From assembly GCA_937973935.1 (NCBI GenBank), contig CALJJF010000093.1:1-6447 (forward strand): DNA of 6,447 nt, in the 5' to 3' direction. The position numbers and the translations under genes are program-made. This DNA comes from MKRK01 sp001896915 (lineage in GTDB: Bacteria; Bacillota; Clostridia; Oscillospirales; Acutalibacteraceae). The notes beneath the pieces are model-generated. The model saw nothing but the letters and a program-made list of their open reading frames with translations. It had not been told where the DNA came from and ran no database searches. Below are positions 1 through 5,501 of this stretch, piece by piece. Positions within the stretch are counted from its first letter, which is position 1; every line of letters starts with the position of its first letter.

Positions 1-51
1 CTGTATCAGAAGCAGAATGAGGCTTTGAACCTGATTGCTGTGACGGAATAA
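1..51 (+). CDS. 3' end of an unidentified upstream gene (partial)
   Basis: Frame 1 is open from the first base to a TAA at 49-51, giving the last 16 residues LYQKQNEALNLIAVTE. The next gene starts 14 nt later with its ribosome binding site directly abutting this stop, which is what a tightly packed operon looks like. Sixteen residues are too few to assign a family. DUF1854/ABC exporter pairs sit beside cyanophycin synthetase genes in some bacteria, but nothing in this tail lets me say that applies here. That a real gene ends here is likely from the spacing and the open frame; its identity is unknown. Confidence 0.55.
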   Translation: MYQKQNEALNLIAVTE

Positions 52-65
52 GGGAGGATAACGGT

Positions 66-587
66 TTGGAAATTACCATTGAGAGAGAACAAGACAAAAG
101 CTATGACATTACATATCTTAACCCGGCACAAAGCTGTTTTTATGAGACGGAGGGACGGATGCTTGCCGTAAAGGTGGGAGAGAAGGAATACCCCAGAGTG
201 CAGCTGCATCGATCCTTTCCCCATAGCAGTCCGGATAGCTTTGTTTCTGTCAGGGATCCCGATAACAAGGAGATCGGGATCATTCGGGAACTGTCGGATT
301 TTAACGGGAACACACTGACACTGTTGCGGCATCATCTGGATATCAGATATTTTTCACCGGTGATCACAAAAGTTGTAAATGTCAAGGATGAGTTCGGATA
401 TACCTTTTGGGATGTTGAAACCGGGGATGGAAGCTGTCATTTTGTTGTGAGAAAGGACGGCAAGAGCATTGTCAGTCTGCCCGGCGGCAAAGCCATGGTG
501 ATTGACGTGGACGGAAACCGGTTCAGTATCCCCTGTCTGGAAGCCTTGACGAAAAAAGAAATGAATATGATTGAAATATATCTGTAA
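66..587 (+). CDS. DUF1854 family protein, partner of the downstream ABC exporter
   Basis: This is a soluble protein of 173 residues. It starts at TTG 66, chosen because GGGAGG at 52-57 lies 8 nt upstream and the reading frame gives a sensible N terminus. Residues about 46-173 match my memory of DUF1854. There is a basic/aromatic opening (LHRSFPHSSPDSFVSVRD), a central RYFSPVI segment near 94-100, then V-K-D-E-F-G-Y-T-F-W-D-V-E-T at 106-119, and a terminal DVDGNRFSIPCLEAL near 147-161. No signal peptide or membrane segment is seen. In this family the domain is either fused to an ABC transporter or encoded next to one, so it is thought to be an accessory, possibly ligand-binding, part of the transporter. 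Here it is a separate gene 64 nt upstream of the exporter on the same strand, so cotranscription is likely. The biochemical role is not known. Confidence 0.85.
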   Translation: MEITIEREQDKSYDITYLNPAQSCFYETEGRMLAVKVGEKEYPRVQLHRSFPHSSPDSFVSVRDPDNKEIGIIRELSDFNGNTLTLLRHHLDIRYFSPVITKVVNVKDEFGYTFWDVETGDGSCHFVVRKDGKSIVSLPGGKAMVIDVDGNRFSIPCLEALTKKEMNMIEIYL

Positions 588-599
588 TCAATGATCATA

Positions 600-635
600 C
601 CGTGTGTTCACGGGAAACCGTGTGACCACGGGAAA
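600..635 (+). repeat. Two tandem 18-bp units forming alternative hairpins between DUF1854 and exporter genes
   Basis: CCGTGTGTTCACGGGAAA (600-617) is followed at once by CCGTGTGACCACGGGAAA (618-635), differing only at two loop positions. Each unit contains CCGTG and CACGG, so the four arms (600-604, 609-613, 618-622, 627-631) can pair 1-2, 2-3 or 3-4. The middle pairing closes a GAAA tetraloop (614-617). The array ends 5 nt before the GGAG (641-644) that precedes the exporter ATG at 652. A role in translation or mRNA stability is inference from position only. Confidence 0.6.
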
Positions 636-651
636 CGAACGGAGTGACTGA

Positions 652-2847
652 ATGGATTTATTGTATGAGCTGCCCGACAGCGACAGGCAAAAGGCAGAGG
701 ACGCACTGAAAAGCAGAATGGAATACTGCTTGCCTGCTGATTTGTCCTTTGCCGGGAAGATGAAAAAGGGTTGGTTTGTTGTCGGGGAAGACAGCTTTTT
801 GTACATGGAGGACGGAGAGGTCTGTGATGTTTACCGGATTGGGTTTTATAAAAACTATAAGCTGACGCCCATGGTGGGAAACGCCTTTTTGGAAGCCGAG
901 TTTAACGGCAAGACGAAAATGCTGGTCCGTATCTCTATGAAATATATTGTGAAATTTTCTTATCTGGCACAGGTCTTGAACCAAAAGGCAAAAAGGGAAA
1001 AGGTGAGAATTTACTGTGAGCAGGATAAAGTCTGTCCCCAGTGCGGAGAAATAATGATTCCCCAGTTGGGTTTTTGCCCCAACTGTACAAAAAAACGGCA
1101 TCAGGTAAAACGAATATTTGCAATCATTCAGCCGTATCGGATGAAGTTTTTACTGATTTCGGTATTGATCATTTCAGCAACGGTGATTTCGCTTTTTTCG
1201 CCCTTGGTACAGAAGCTGATGATTGATTCCTGCTTTGTGCCAAAAGAGGGAGTAAAACCCAATTATTCCGTGTTCTGGTTTTCACTAGCGGCTTTGGTAT
1301 CGATCACGGTGATTTCTACGGTGCTTGAAATATGGAAAGAGCGGATCAATGCGAAAACCTCCGCCGGCATCGTGGCAGATTTGAGAAAAATGGTGTTTGA
1401 CAAGCTCCAAAGCCTGTCCATCGGGTTTTTGACCTCCCAAAGAGCGGGCGAGATCATCAACCGTATTTCAAGAGATACCGAGCATATCAAAAATGCAGTA
1501 GAGCAAATCTGCAAGGGCTTGCTGGGTCGGCTTTTGGTTTTGATCGGTGCCTGTGCGCTTTTGTTTACCATCAATCCGTTGATGGCTGTGATTATTATTT
1601 TGCCGGCGCCTCTTTTATGTTATTTGCAGTTTTATGTCTGGGATCATATTGTGTTTAAAATCATAATCAAATCCTGGCAGGCTTATGATAAGGCCAACTC
1701 CTTTTTGCATGATGTTGTGGGTGGAATACGGGTGGTCAAGGCTTATGGCAAGGAACAGGTTGAAATTGAGAAATTCCAGCGGTACAACGATGAGTATACC
1801 GCCCATGCCTACCGGGTTGAGCTGGTCTACAGCGCACTGAACCCGATTTCGAACTTTCTCATTCAGATCGGGCAGTTTGCAGTTTTGCTGGTGGGATGTA
1901 TTTTAATTATGAAGGATTCTTTTACGCTGGGCTCCTTGGTGCAGTTTACCGGATTTTCCTCCATGATATACGGACCGTTGATTTATTTGATGTATCTGCC
2001 CCGGTGGTTTGCCCATTCTGCCATTTCCTTTGACAGGGTGTTCAGCGTGATTGATCTGAAGCCGGAGGTGGACGATGCAGCAGACGCAAGGTGTGTCAGC
2101 ATAGGCGGCGGTGTTTGTTTTGAGAACGTTACCTTTGGATACAAGACCTATGAGCCTGTCTTAAAGGATATTTTGATGGATGTGAAGCCGGGCGAGATGA
2201 TTGGACTGGTGGGTCATTCAGGCAGCGGAAAGAGCACCCTTGTCAATCTTGTGGCACGGTTTTATGATGCCAATGAGGGTACCGTGAAGATTGACGGATT
2301 GGATTTGAAGCAGATTGACCAGAAGAATTTGCATTCCCAGCTGGGCGTGGTTTTACAGGAACCGTTTATGTTTAACGGTACCATTCTCGATAACATTCGC
2401 TATTCCAAGCCCCAGGCAAGCTTCGAAGAGGTTGTGGCGGCGTCAAAAGTCGCCAATGCCCATGATTTTATAGTATCCTTCCCGGACGGTTATGACACAA
2501 AGGTGGACGAGAACGGGAATAATTTTTCCGGCGGGGAAAAGCAAAGGATTTCCATTGCCCGTGCGGGGTTGAATGATCCCAGGATCCTAATCCTTGATGA
2601 AGCAACTTCGGCGCTGGACACAGAGACGGAAGCGGTCATTCAGGAGGCTTTGAAACGGCTGGTCAAGAACAGAACGACCTTTGCCATAGCCCACAGGCTG
2701 GCAACCTTGAAAAATGCCGACCGGCTTCTGGTTCTCAACAAGGGGGAGATTGCAGAGTTTGGCACCCACAGCGAGCTTTTGAAGCAGAAGGGGATTTATT
2801 ATTCGCTGGTAATGGCGCAGAGGGAAATGACCAAAGTGAAAGCGTAA
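652..2847 (+). CDS. ABC exporter, fused membrane and ATPase domains, with extra N-terminal domain and zinc ribbon
   Basis: The product is a 731-residue half-transporter expected to dimerise in the cytoplasmic membrane and export an unknown substrate. The start is ATG 652, with GGAG at 641-644. Residues 1-125 form an extra soluble domain, followed by a zinc ribbon with C128, C131, C142 and C145 (CPQC...CPNC). The transmembrane domain spans about 150-460, with hydrophobic segments near 165-187, 207-225, 287-306, 309-328, 399-420 and 430-450. The ATPase domain spans about 483-720. It has an aromatic A-loop (FGY, 495-497), Walker A GHSGSGKST (521-529), Q-loop Q569, signature FSGGEKQR (625-632), Walker B ILILD with catalytic E650, D-loop SALD (653-656) and H-loop H681. 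All catalytic elements are present, so it should be active. Ordinary type I exporters are about 580-600 residues, and the excess is the N-terminal module. The DUF1854 gene upstream is its likely partner. A peptide, lipid or drug substrate cannot be distinguished. Confidence 0.93.
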   Translation: MDLLYELPDSDRQKAEDALKSRMEYCLPADLSFAGKMKKGWFVVGEDSFLYMEDGEVCDVYRIGFYKNYKLTPMVGNAFLEAEFNGKTKMLVRISMKYIVKFSYLAQVLNQKAKREKVRIYCEQDKVCPQCGEIMIPQLGFCPNCTKKRHQVKRIFAIIQPYRMKFLLISVLIISATVISLFSPLVQKLMIDSCFVPKEGVKPNYSVFWFSLAALVSITVISTVLEIWKERINAKTSAGIVADLRKMVFDKLQSLSIGFLTSQRAGEIINRISRDTEHIKNAVEQICKGLLGRLLVLIGACALLFTINPLMAVIIILPAPLLCYLQFYVWDHIVFKIIIKSWQAYDKANSFLHDVVGGIRVVKAYGKEQVEIEKFQRYNDEYTAHAYRVELVYSALNPISNFLIQIGQFAVLLVGCILIMKDSFTLGSLVQFTGFSSMIYGPLIYLMYLPRWFAHSAISFDRVFSVIDLKPEVDDAADARCVSIGGGVCFENVTFGYKTYEPVLKDILMDVKPGEMIGLVGHSGSGKSTLVNLVARFYDANEGTVKIDGLDLKQIDQKNLHSQLGVVLQEPFMFNGTILDNIRYSKPQASFEEVVAASKVANAHDFIVSFPDGYDTKVDENGNNFSGGEKQRISIARAGLNDPRILILDEATSALDTETEAVIQEALKRLVKNRTTFAIAHRLATLKNADRLLVLNKGEIAEFGTHSELLKQKGIYYSLVMAQREMTKVKA

Positions 2848-2860
2848 TTTCGGTTAAAAT

Positions 2861-2900
2861 AAAACAGCTTCGGGGTGTAAGCCGGGAGCTGTTTTTGTTT
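2861..2900 (+). terminator. Intrinsic terminator after the ABC exporter gene
   Basis: AAAACAGCT (2861-2869) pairs perfectly with AGCTGTTTT (2887-2895), and an inner CGG/CCG pair can extend the stem. The 3' arm runs into a T-rich tail (TTTTTGTTT, 2892-2900). It begins 13 nt after the exporter stop codon and so closes the DUF1854/ABC operon. Confidence 0.9.
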
Positions 2901-3116
2901 GTGATGAGGTTGTAATTTGTGGCGATATATGCACTTGTACATACTATGTTACTGTGAGGAAGGATTGAGACCGTTTTCTTTCCTTTCGCAATGCTGATTT
3001 TTGTTGGAAATGTAGCGCAATAATCTTCGCAGGACCGTTTGTATCAGAGCAATTGATTGATTTACATACATTTCTTTTCGGAAAATCAGCTTAGATTTTT
3101 GAAAAGGAGAATTTAA
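2901..3116 (+). promoter_or_regulatory. cotJA: Upstream region of the cotJ operon with a possible sporulation-type -10 element
   Basis: No gene is seen in this stretch. CATACATT at 3065-3072 fits the -10 consensus of the mother-cell sigma factor SigE (CATACANT) and would give a leader of about 38 nt before the cotJA start. I do not see a convincing SigE -35 at the usual 13-15 nt distance, so the assignment rests on one element plus the knowledge that the cotJ operon of Bacillus subtilis is mother-cell expressed. CATACTAT near 2938-2945 is a second, weaker lookalike. Just before the ribosome binding site, AAAATC (3082-3087) and GATTTT (3094-3099) can form a short hairpin in the leader. Confidence 0.35.
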
Positions 3117-4139
3117 TTGAGACCAAACGACATTTTTAGCAATTTATATCCCGTTAACGTCAGTGACGATGATACGGCTAACATGGATATGAATATGGGT
3201 GTGGGTCCGATGAGTACAAACAGAGGCGTATCACCCGCAGAAATGAACCGAGGTGTGTCGCCCATGCAGATGAATGCAGGAACGGCACCGACGCAGATGA
3301 ACAGAGCGGTTTCCCCCATGCAAATGAACACCGCAACAGCACCGATTAATATGAACAGTGCCGTTTCACCGGCGCAAATGAACAGCAGAACTTCCCCGAT
3401 GCAGAATAATATGGGTGTCTCACCCGCAGAAATGAACAAAGCGGTTTCCCCCATGCAGATGAATGCAGGAACAGCACCGGCACAAATGAACAAAGCGGTT
3501 TCCCCCATGCAAATGAACACCGCAACAGCACCCATTAATATGAACAGTGCCGTTTCTCCTGCACAGATGAACAGCAGAACTTCCCCGATGCAGAATAATA
3601 TGGGTGTCTCACCAGCAGAAATGAACAAAGCGGTTTCTCCCATGCAGATGATGAACATGGGGACGGCTCCTGCGCAGATGAATACAGGGATGGCCCCGAC
3701 CAATATGAACAGTGCCGTTTCACCGGCGCAAATGAACAGCAGAACTTCCCCGATGCAGAATAATATGGGTGTTTCACCTGCAGAAATGAACAAAGGTGTT
3801 TCACCTGCAGAAATGAACAAAGGTGTTTCTCCCATGCAGATGATGAACATGGGAACGTCTCCTGCGCAGATGAATGCAGGGATGGCCCCGACCAATATGA
3901 ACAGCGCGGTTTCTCCTGCACAGATGAATAAAGCTGTTTCTCCTACGGGAATGAACAGCGGTGTTTCACCCGCCGAAATGAACAGAAGTGCTTTTCCGGC
4001 GGAGACTCCCTTGGCGATGGCATATGTACCCTTCCAGAAATTTGGTAAGGTATTTGACGATGAGGTCGGTTTTAAGGCCGGAACGATTTATCCCGAGCTT
4101 GATAAGCCGTGGATCGGTAATGAGGTGTTTGGTAAATGA
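3117..4139 (+). CDS. cotJA: CotJA-family spore coat protein with a giant Met/Asn/Pro-rich repeat extension
   Basis: This 340-residue protein is predicted to sit in the spore coat. TTG 3117 is taken as the start because AAGGAGA (3104-3110) lies 6 nt upstream and no ATG has a comparable site. Residues 1-26 are a non-repeated head (MRPNDIFSNLYPVN...). Residues 27-289 are 29 tandem 9-residue repeats, and residues 290-340 hold the CotJA core. The core carries the family signatures PLAMAYVPFQKF (about 298-309) and AGTIYPELDKPW (about 321-332). Immediate overlap with cotJB (ATGA, 4136-4139) and then cotJC confirms the family by context. CotJA proteins are normally well under 100 residues, so about 260 residues are additional. 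The repeat domain has no Cys, His, Trp, Tyr, Phe or Asp and about one Met in six residues. It looks disordered or fibrous rather than globular. The CotJA assignment of the C terminus is firm; the role of the extension is unknown. Confidence 0.9.
   Translation: MRPNDIFSNLYPVNVSDDDTANMDMNMGVGPMSTNRGVSPAEMNRGVSPMQMNAGTAPTQMNRAVSPMQMNTATAPINMNSAVSPAQMNSRTSPMQNNMGVSPAEMNKAVSPMQMNAGTAPAQMNKAVSPMQMNTATAPINMNSAVSPAQMNSRTSPMQNNMGVSPAEMNKAVSPMQMMNMGTAPAQMNTGMAPTNMNSAVSPAQMNSRTSPMQNNMGVSPAEMNKGVSPAEMNKGVSPMQMMNMGTSPAQMNAGMAPTNMNSAVSPAQMNKAVSPTGMNSGVSPAEMNRSAFPAETPLAMAYVPFQKFGKVFDDEVGFKAGTIYPELDKPWIGNEVFGK
3195..3983 (+). repeat. cotJA: 29-unit tandem repeat (27 bp per unit, 9 residues) inside cotJA
   Basis: The encoded units follow x-[AG]-[VTM]-[SA]-P-x-[EQN]-M-N. 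Typical units are RGVSPAEMN, KAVSPMQMN, TATAPINMN, SAVSPAQMN, SRTSPMQNN and AGTAPAQMN. The first unit (MGVGPMSTN, from 3195) is degenerate, and two units (from 3627 and in the 3816-3846 area) carry one extra Met (MQMMN), giving 263 residues in all. Every unit has its Pro at position 5. By hand count the block has 45 Met and 29 Pro. After the last unit (SGVSPAEMN) a decayed unit RSAFPAETP merges into the CotJA core. Confidence 0.95.
3303..3683 (+). repeat. cotJA: Higher-order duplication: two adjacent blocks of seven repeat units
   Basis: Units 5-11 (3303-3491, 189 bp) are repeated by units 12-18 (3492-3683, 192 bp). The unit order is the same and there are only about eight differences in the first 160 or so bases, by eye. 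Parts of the same order recur again: the segment beginning ATGAACAGTGCCGTTTC appears at 3351, 3540 and 3705, with a close variant at 3897, at spacings of 189, 165 and 192 bp. The 3-bp difference is the inserted Met codon. This pattern points to recent block duplication by slippage or unequal recombination. Confidence 0.85.
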
Positions 4140-4399
4140 ATGAAAGAGAAAGATTACTGCGCAGAATCGCCGAAGTCGGTTTTGCCATGTTTGAGCTGCA
4201 TTTGTTTTTGGATACCCATCCCTATGACAGAGCGGCTTTGCAGATGTTTGACAGTTATCAAAGAGAAGAAGAAGCATTGCGATTGGAATTCAATTCAAAA
4301 TACGGCCCGCTCAATACGATGGATGTAAGCCAGAGCAACATGTGGCAATGGGTCAAGGATCCGTGGCCATGGGATTATTCGTTTGAGGAGGGGTTATAA
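4136..4399 (+). CDS. cotJB: Spore coat protein CotJB
   Basis: This 87-residue protein matches the size and character of CotJB. It has a basic N terminus (MNERERLLRRI), a helical region with FAMFELHLFLDTHPYDRAAL (about 17-36), and a Trp-rich tail with WQWVKDPWPWDY (about 71-82), which is the hallmark of the family. The start ATG 4136 overlaps the cotJA stop as ATGA, and GAGGTG at 4122-4127 supplies the ribosome binding site. A second ATG at 4140 is out of frame. CotJB is encoded with CotJA and CotJC, and the three are needed together in the coat of B. subtilis. Nothing here is unusual, in contrast to its upstream neighbour. Confidence 0.94.
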   Translation: MNERERLLRRIAEVGFAMFELHLFLDTHPYDRAALQMFDSYQREEEALRLEFNSKYGPLNTMDVSQSNMWQWVKDPWPWDYSFEEGL

Positions 4400-5004
4400 T
4401 GTGGAGTTATGATAAAAGATTACAGTATCCTGTGAAGATTAAAAATCCGAATGCCGCTTTGGCAAAGCTGATCATTACGCAATACGGCGGTCCTGACGGT
4501 GAGATCGGTGCATCGCTGCGTTACTTAAGCCAGAGATATTCTATGCCCTATGAAGAAGTAAAGGCCATTTTGAATGACATTGGCACGGAGGAATTGGCAC
4601 ATTTTGAGATGGTTGGGGCTATTGTACATCAGCTTACCAAGAATCTTACCATGGAGGAAATTAAAAATCAGGGATTTTCCGATTATTTTGTGGATCATAC
4701 CATTGGTGTTTATCCTGTGGCTGCTTCCGGCGTGCCCTTTTCTGCGGCGGCGCTGGCCAGCAAGGGGGATGCGATCACCGATATCCATGAGGATATGGCA
4801 GCAGAACAGAAGGCGCGGACGACGTATGACAATATTCTGCGGTTTGCCGACGACCCGGATGTCCGGGATCCCATCAAGTTTTTAAGACAGCGTGAGGTTG
4901 TGCATTATCAACGGTTCGGTGAGGCACTGCGAATTATTACCGACAATCTCGACAGCCGTAATTTCTATGCGTTCAATCCGGAGTTTGACAATCGGAAGAG
5001 ATAA
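4399..5004 (+). CDS. cotJC: Manganese catalase, spore coat protein CotJC
   Basis: This 201-residue ferritin-like four-helix protein is expected to break down hydrogen peroxide at a dimanganese centre in the spore coat. All five metal ligands are visible at the family spacing: E35 (PDGEIGAS), E65 and H68 (EELAHFE), E136 (AAEQKAR) and H169 (EVVHYQRF). They line up with Glu35, Glu66, His69, Glu148 and His181 of the Lactobacillus plantarum enzyme. The N terminus MWSYDKRLQYPVKI and the length are typical of CotJC, which lacks the long C-terminal tail of larger Mn catalases. The start ATG 4399 shares one base with the cotJB stop (TAATG) and is preceded by AGGAGG at 4386-4391, so translation is probably coupled. 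All ligands being intact argues for an active enzyme. Confidence 0.96.
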   Translation: MWSYDKRLQYPVKIKNPNAALAKLIITQYGGPDGEIGASLRYLSQRYSMPYEEVKAILNDIGTEELAHFEMVGAIVHQLTKNLTMEEIKNQGFSDYFVDHTIGVYPVAASGVPFSAAALASKGDAITDIHEDMAAEQKARTTYDNILRFADDPDVRDPIKFLRQREVVHYQRFGEALRIITDNLDSRNFYAFNPEFDNRKR

Positions 5005-5027
5005 GGCTTTCTCTATTGAAAAAGATC

Positions 5028-5058
5028 AGGGTGACGGCAACAACCGACACCCTTTTTT
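5028..5058. terminator. Terminator of the cotJ operon, probably bidirectional
   Basis: AGGGTG-A-CGG (5028-5037) pairs with CCG-A-CACCCT (5044-5053) around a 6-nt loop, with one A/A mismatch, and runs into six T residues (5053-5058). On the minus strand the same stem is followed after a few bases by a run of five T (complement of 5019-5023). It can therefore also end transcription of the convergent minus-strand gene at 5082-5333. It lies 24 nt after the cotJC stop. Confidence 0.85.
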
Positions 5059-5081
5059 GCGGCTTATTTCGTCCGTTTTCT

Positions 5082-5333
5082 TTATTCAATGGAATCTATG
5101 AGAATCCGGGCTTCGTGGGTATCATCTCTGATGGCGGATATCAGAGCTTGGATTTCTTCGTAGCTGCTTATAAATTGAACGGATTTCAGCTTGTCGTTTT
5201 GTACGGCAGGGGCGTTCCATTCTAAATAATTTTCCTGCAGAACCTGAAGCAGGATGTCTGCCCGTTCTATTTTTATGGATGTGATTTGGATTGGTCCGTT
5301 CAGTAAATCACGGATGGTTTCGGCTTTTTGCAT
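5082..5333 (-). CDS. Small protein of unknown function (83 aa)
   Basis: The frame extends further upstream, but the start is placed at the ATG read from 5333 because a perfect AGGAGG (complement of 5340-5345) sits 6 nt before it. The product begins MQKAETIRDLL and ends ARILIDSIE. It is acidic at its C terminus, has no Cys, signal peptide or membrane segment, and looks mixed alpha/beta: a strand-like PIQITSIKI (about 14-22), then helical ADILLQVLQENY (25-36) and SYEEIQALISAI (57-68). I do not recognise a family. It is convergent with cotJC and shares that operon's terminator. Upstream lie an inverted repeat (5351-5380) and, farther on, the RHH regulator gene on the same strand. It could be cotranscribed with that regulator or have its own promoter; a weak TATAAA (complement of 5370-5375) lacks a good -35. 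Confidence 0.75.
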   Translation of the reverse strand: MQKAETIRDLLNGPIQITSIKIERADILLQVLQENYLEWNAPAVQNDKLKSVQFISSYEEIQALISAIRDDTHEARILIDSIE

Positions 5334-5350
5334 CTTATTCCTCCTGTGTA

Positions 5351-5380
5351 TGTTGTATTTCTCTCGATTTTTATACAACA
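5351..5380. repeat. Perfect 8-bp inverted repeat upstream of the 83-aa gene
   Basis: TGTTGTAT (5351-5358) and ATACAACA (5373-5380) are exact reverse complements with 14 nt between them. The repeat lies 6-35 nt upstream of the AGGAGG of the minus-strand gene and ends 4 nt before the -35 of the plus-strand promoter at 5384. It could be an operator or a leader hairpin. The sequence does not decide between these. Confidence 0.55.
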
Positions 5381-5383
5381 GCC

Positions 5384-5412
5384 TTGAAAGAAATCACAGT
5401 CTATGGTACAAT
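5384..5412 (+). promoter_or_regulatory. Sigma-A promoter for a small plus-strand RNA
   Basis: TTGAAA (5384-5389) and TACAAT (5407-5412) are separated by exactly 17 nt, each close to the vegetative consensus. The predicted start of transcription is near 5419. No plausible plus-strand protein gene follows, only the terminator hairpin at 5452-5501. Confidence 0.7.
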
Positions 5413-5418
5413 ATTTAA

Positions 5419-5501
5419 ACTGACATTGTCCTTTTGACAGCTGTTGGTGGTGAGGTGGTGTGTGTCTTTGTGAGAGAGAACACCGCCTCTGTTATTTTTT
5501 T
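5419..5501 (+). ncRNA. Candidate small or antisense RNA of about 80 nt
   Basis: This is bounded by the promoter at 5384-5412 and the hairpin plus T tract at 5452-5501. It contains no good small ORF. A GTG-led frame that opens near 5458 would run through the terminator and antisense to the RHH gene, which is not credible as coding. The RNA lies in the gap between two minus-strand genes and its last 10 nt overlap the 3' end of the RHH gene (stop at 5492-5494). It would be complementary to any transcript running from the RHH gene into the 83-aa gene. The G-rich GGTGGTGAGGTGGTG (5446-5460) is half hidden in the terminator stem. It may be an antitoxin-like RNA or a relic of a type I toxin locus, but that is speculation. 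Confidence 0.45.
5452..5501 (+). terminator. Intrinsic terminator of the candidate small RNA
   Basis: GAGGTGGTGT (5452-5461) pairs with ACACCGCCTC (5480-5489) over 10 bp with one G-U wobble and an 18-nt loop. The sequence TGTTA and seven T residues (5495-5501) follow. The T run starts 5 nt after the stem, slightly farther than ideal. The minus strand has no T tract beyond the stem, so this hairpin works only in the plus direction. Confidence 0.7.

Noticed and set aside
3113..3895. Long minus-strand ORF of 260 codons, and a 128-codon one in another frame (3535-3921), across the cotJA repeats
   Set aside because: Both are shadows of the 27-bp repeat: a unit that avoids stops in one antisense frame does so in every copy. 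They have no separate ribosome binding site or family match, and the plus strand encodes a confirmed cotJ operon gene.
3195..3983. CRISPR array, because of short tandem repeats of regular size
   Set aside because: The units are contiguous, have no unique spacers and translate in one frame as a 9-residue protein repeat.
4140..4328. 62-codon ORF starting at the second ATG after cotJA
   Set aside because: It is out of frame with cotJB, whose protein is recognisable from ATG 4136. The alternative product has no family character.
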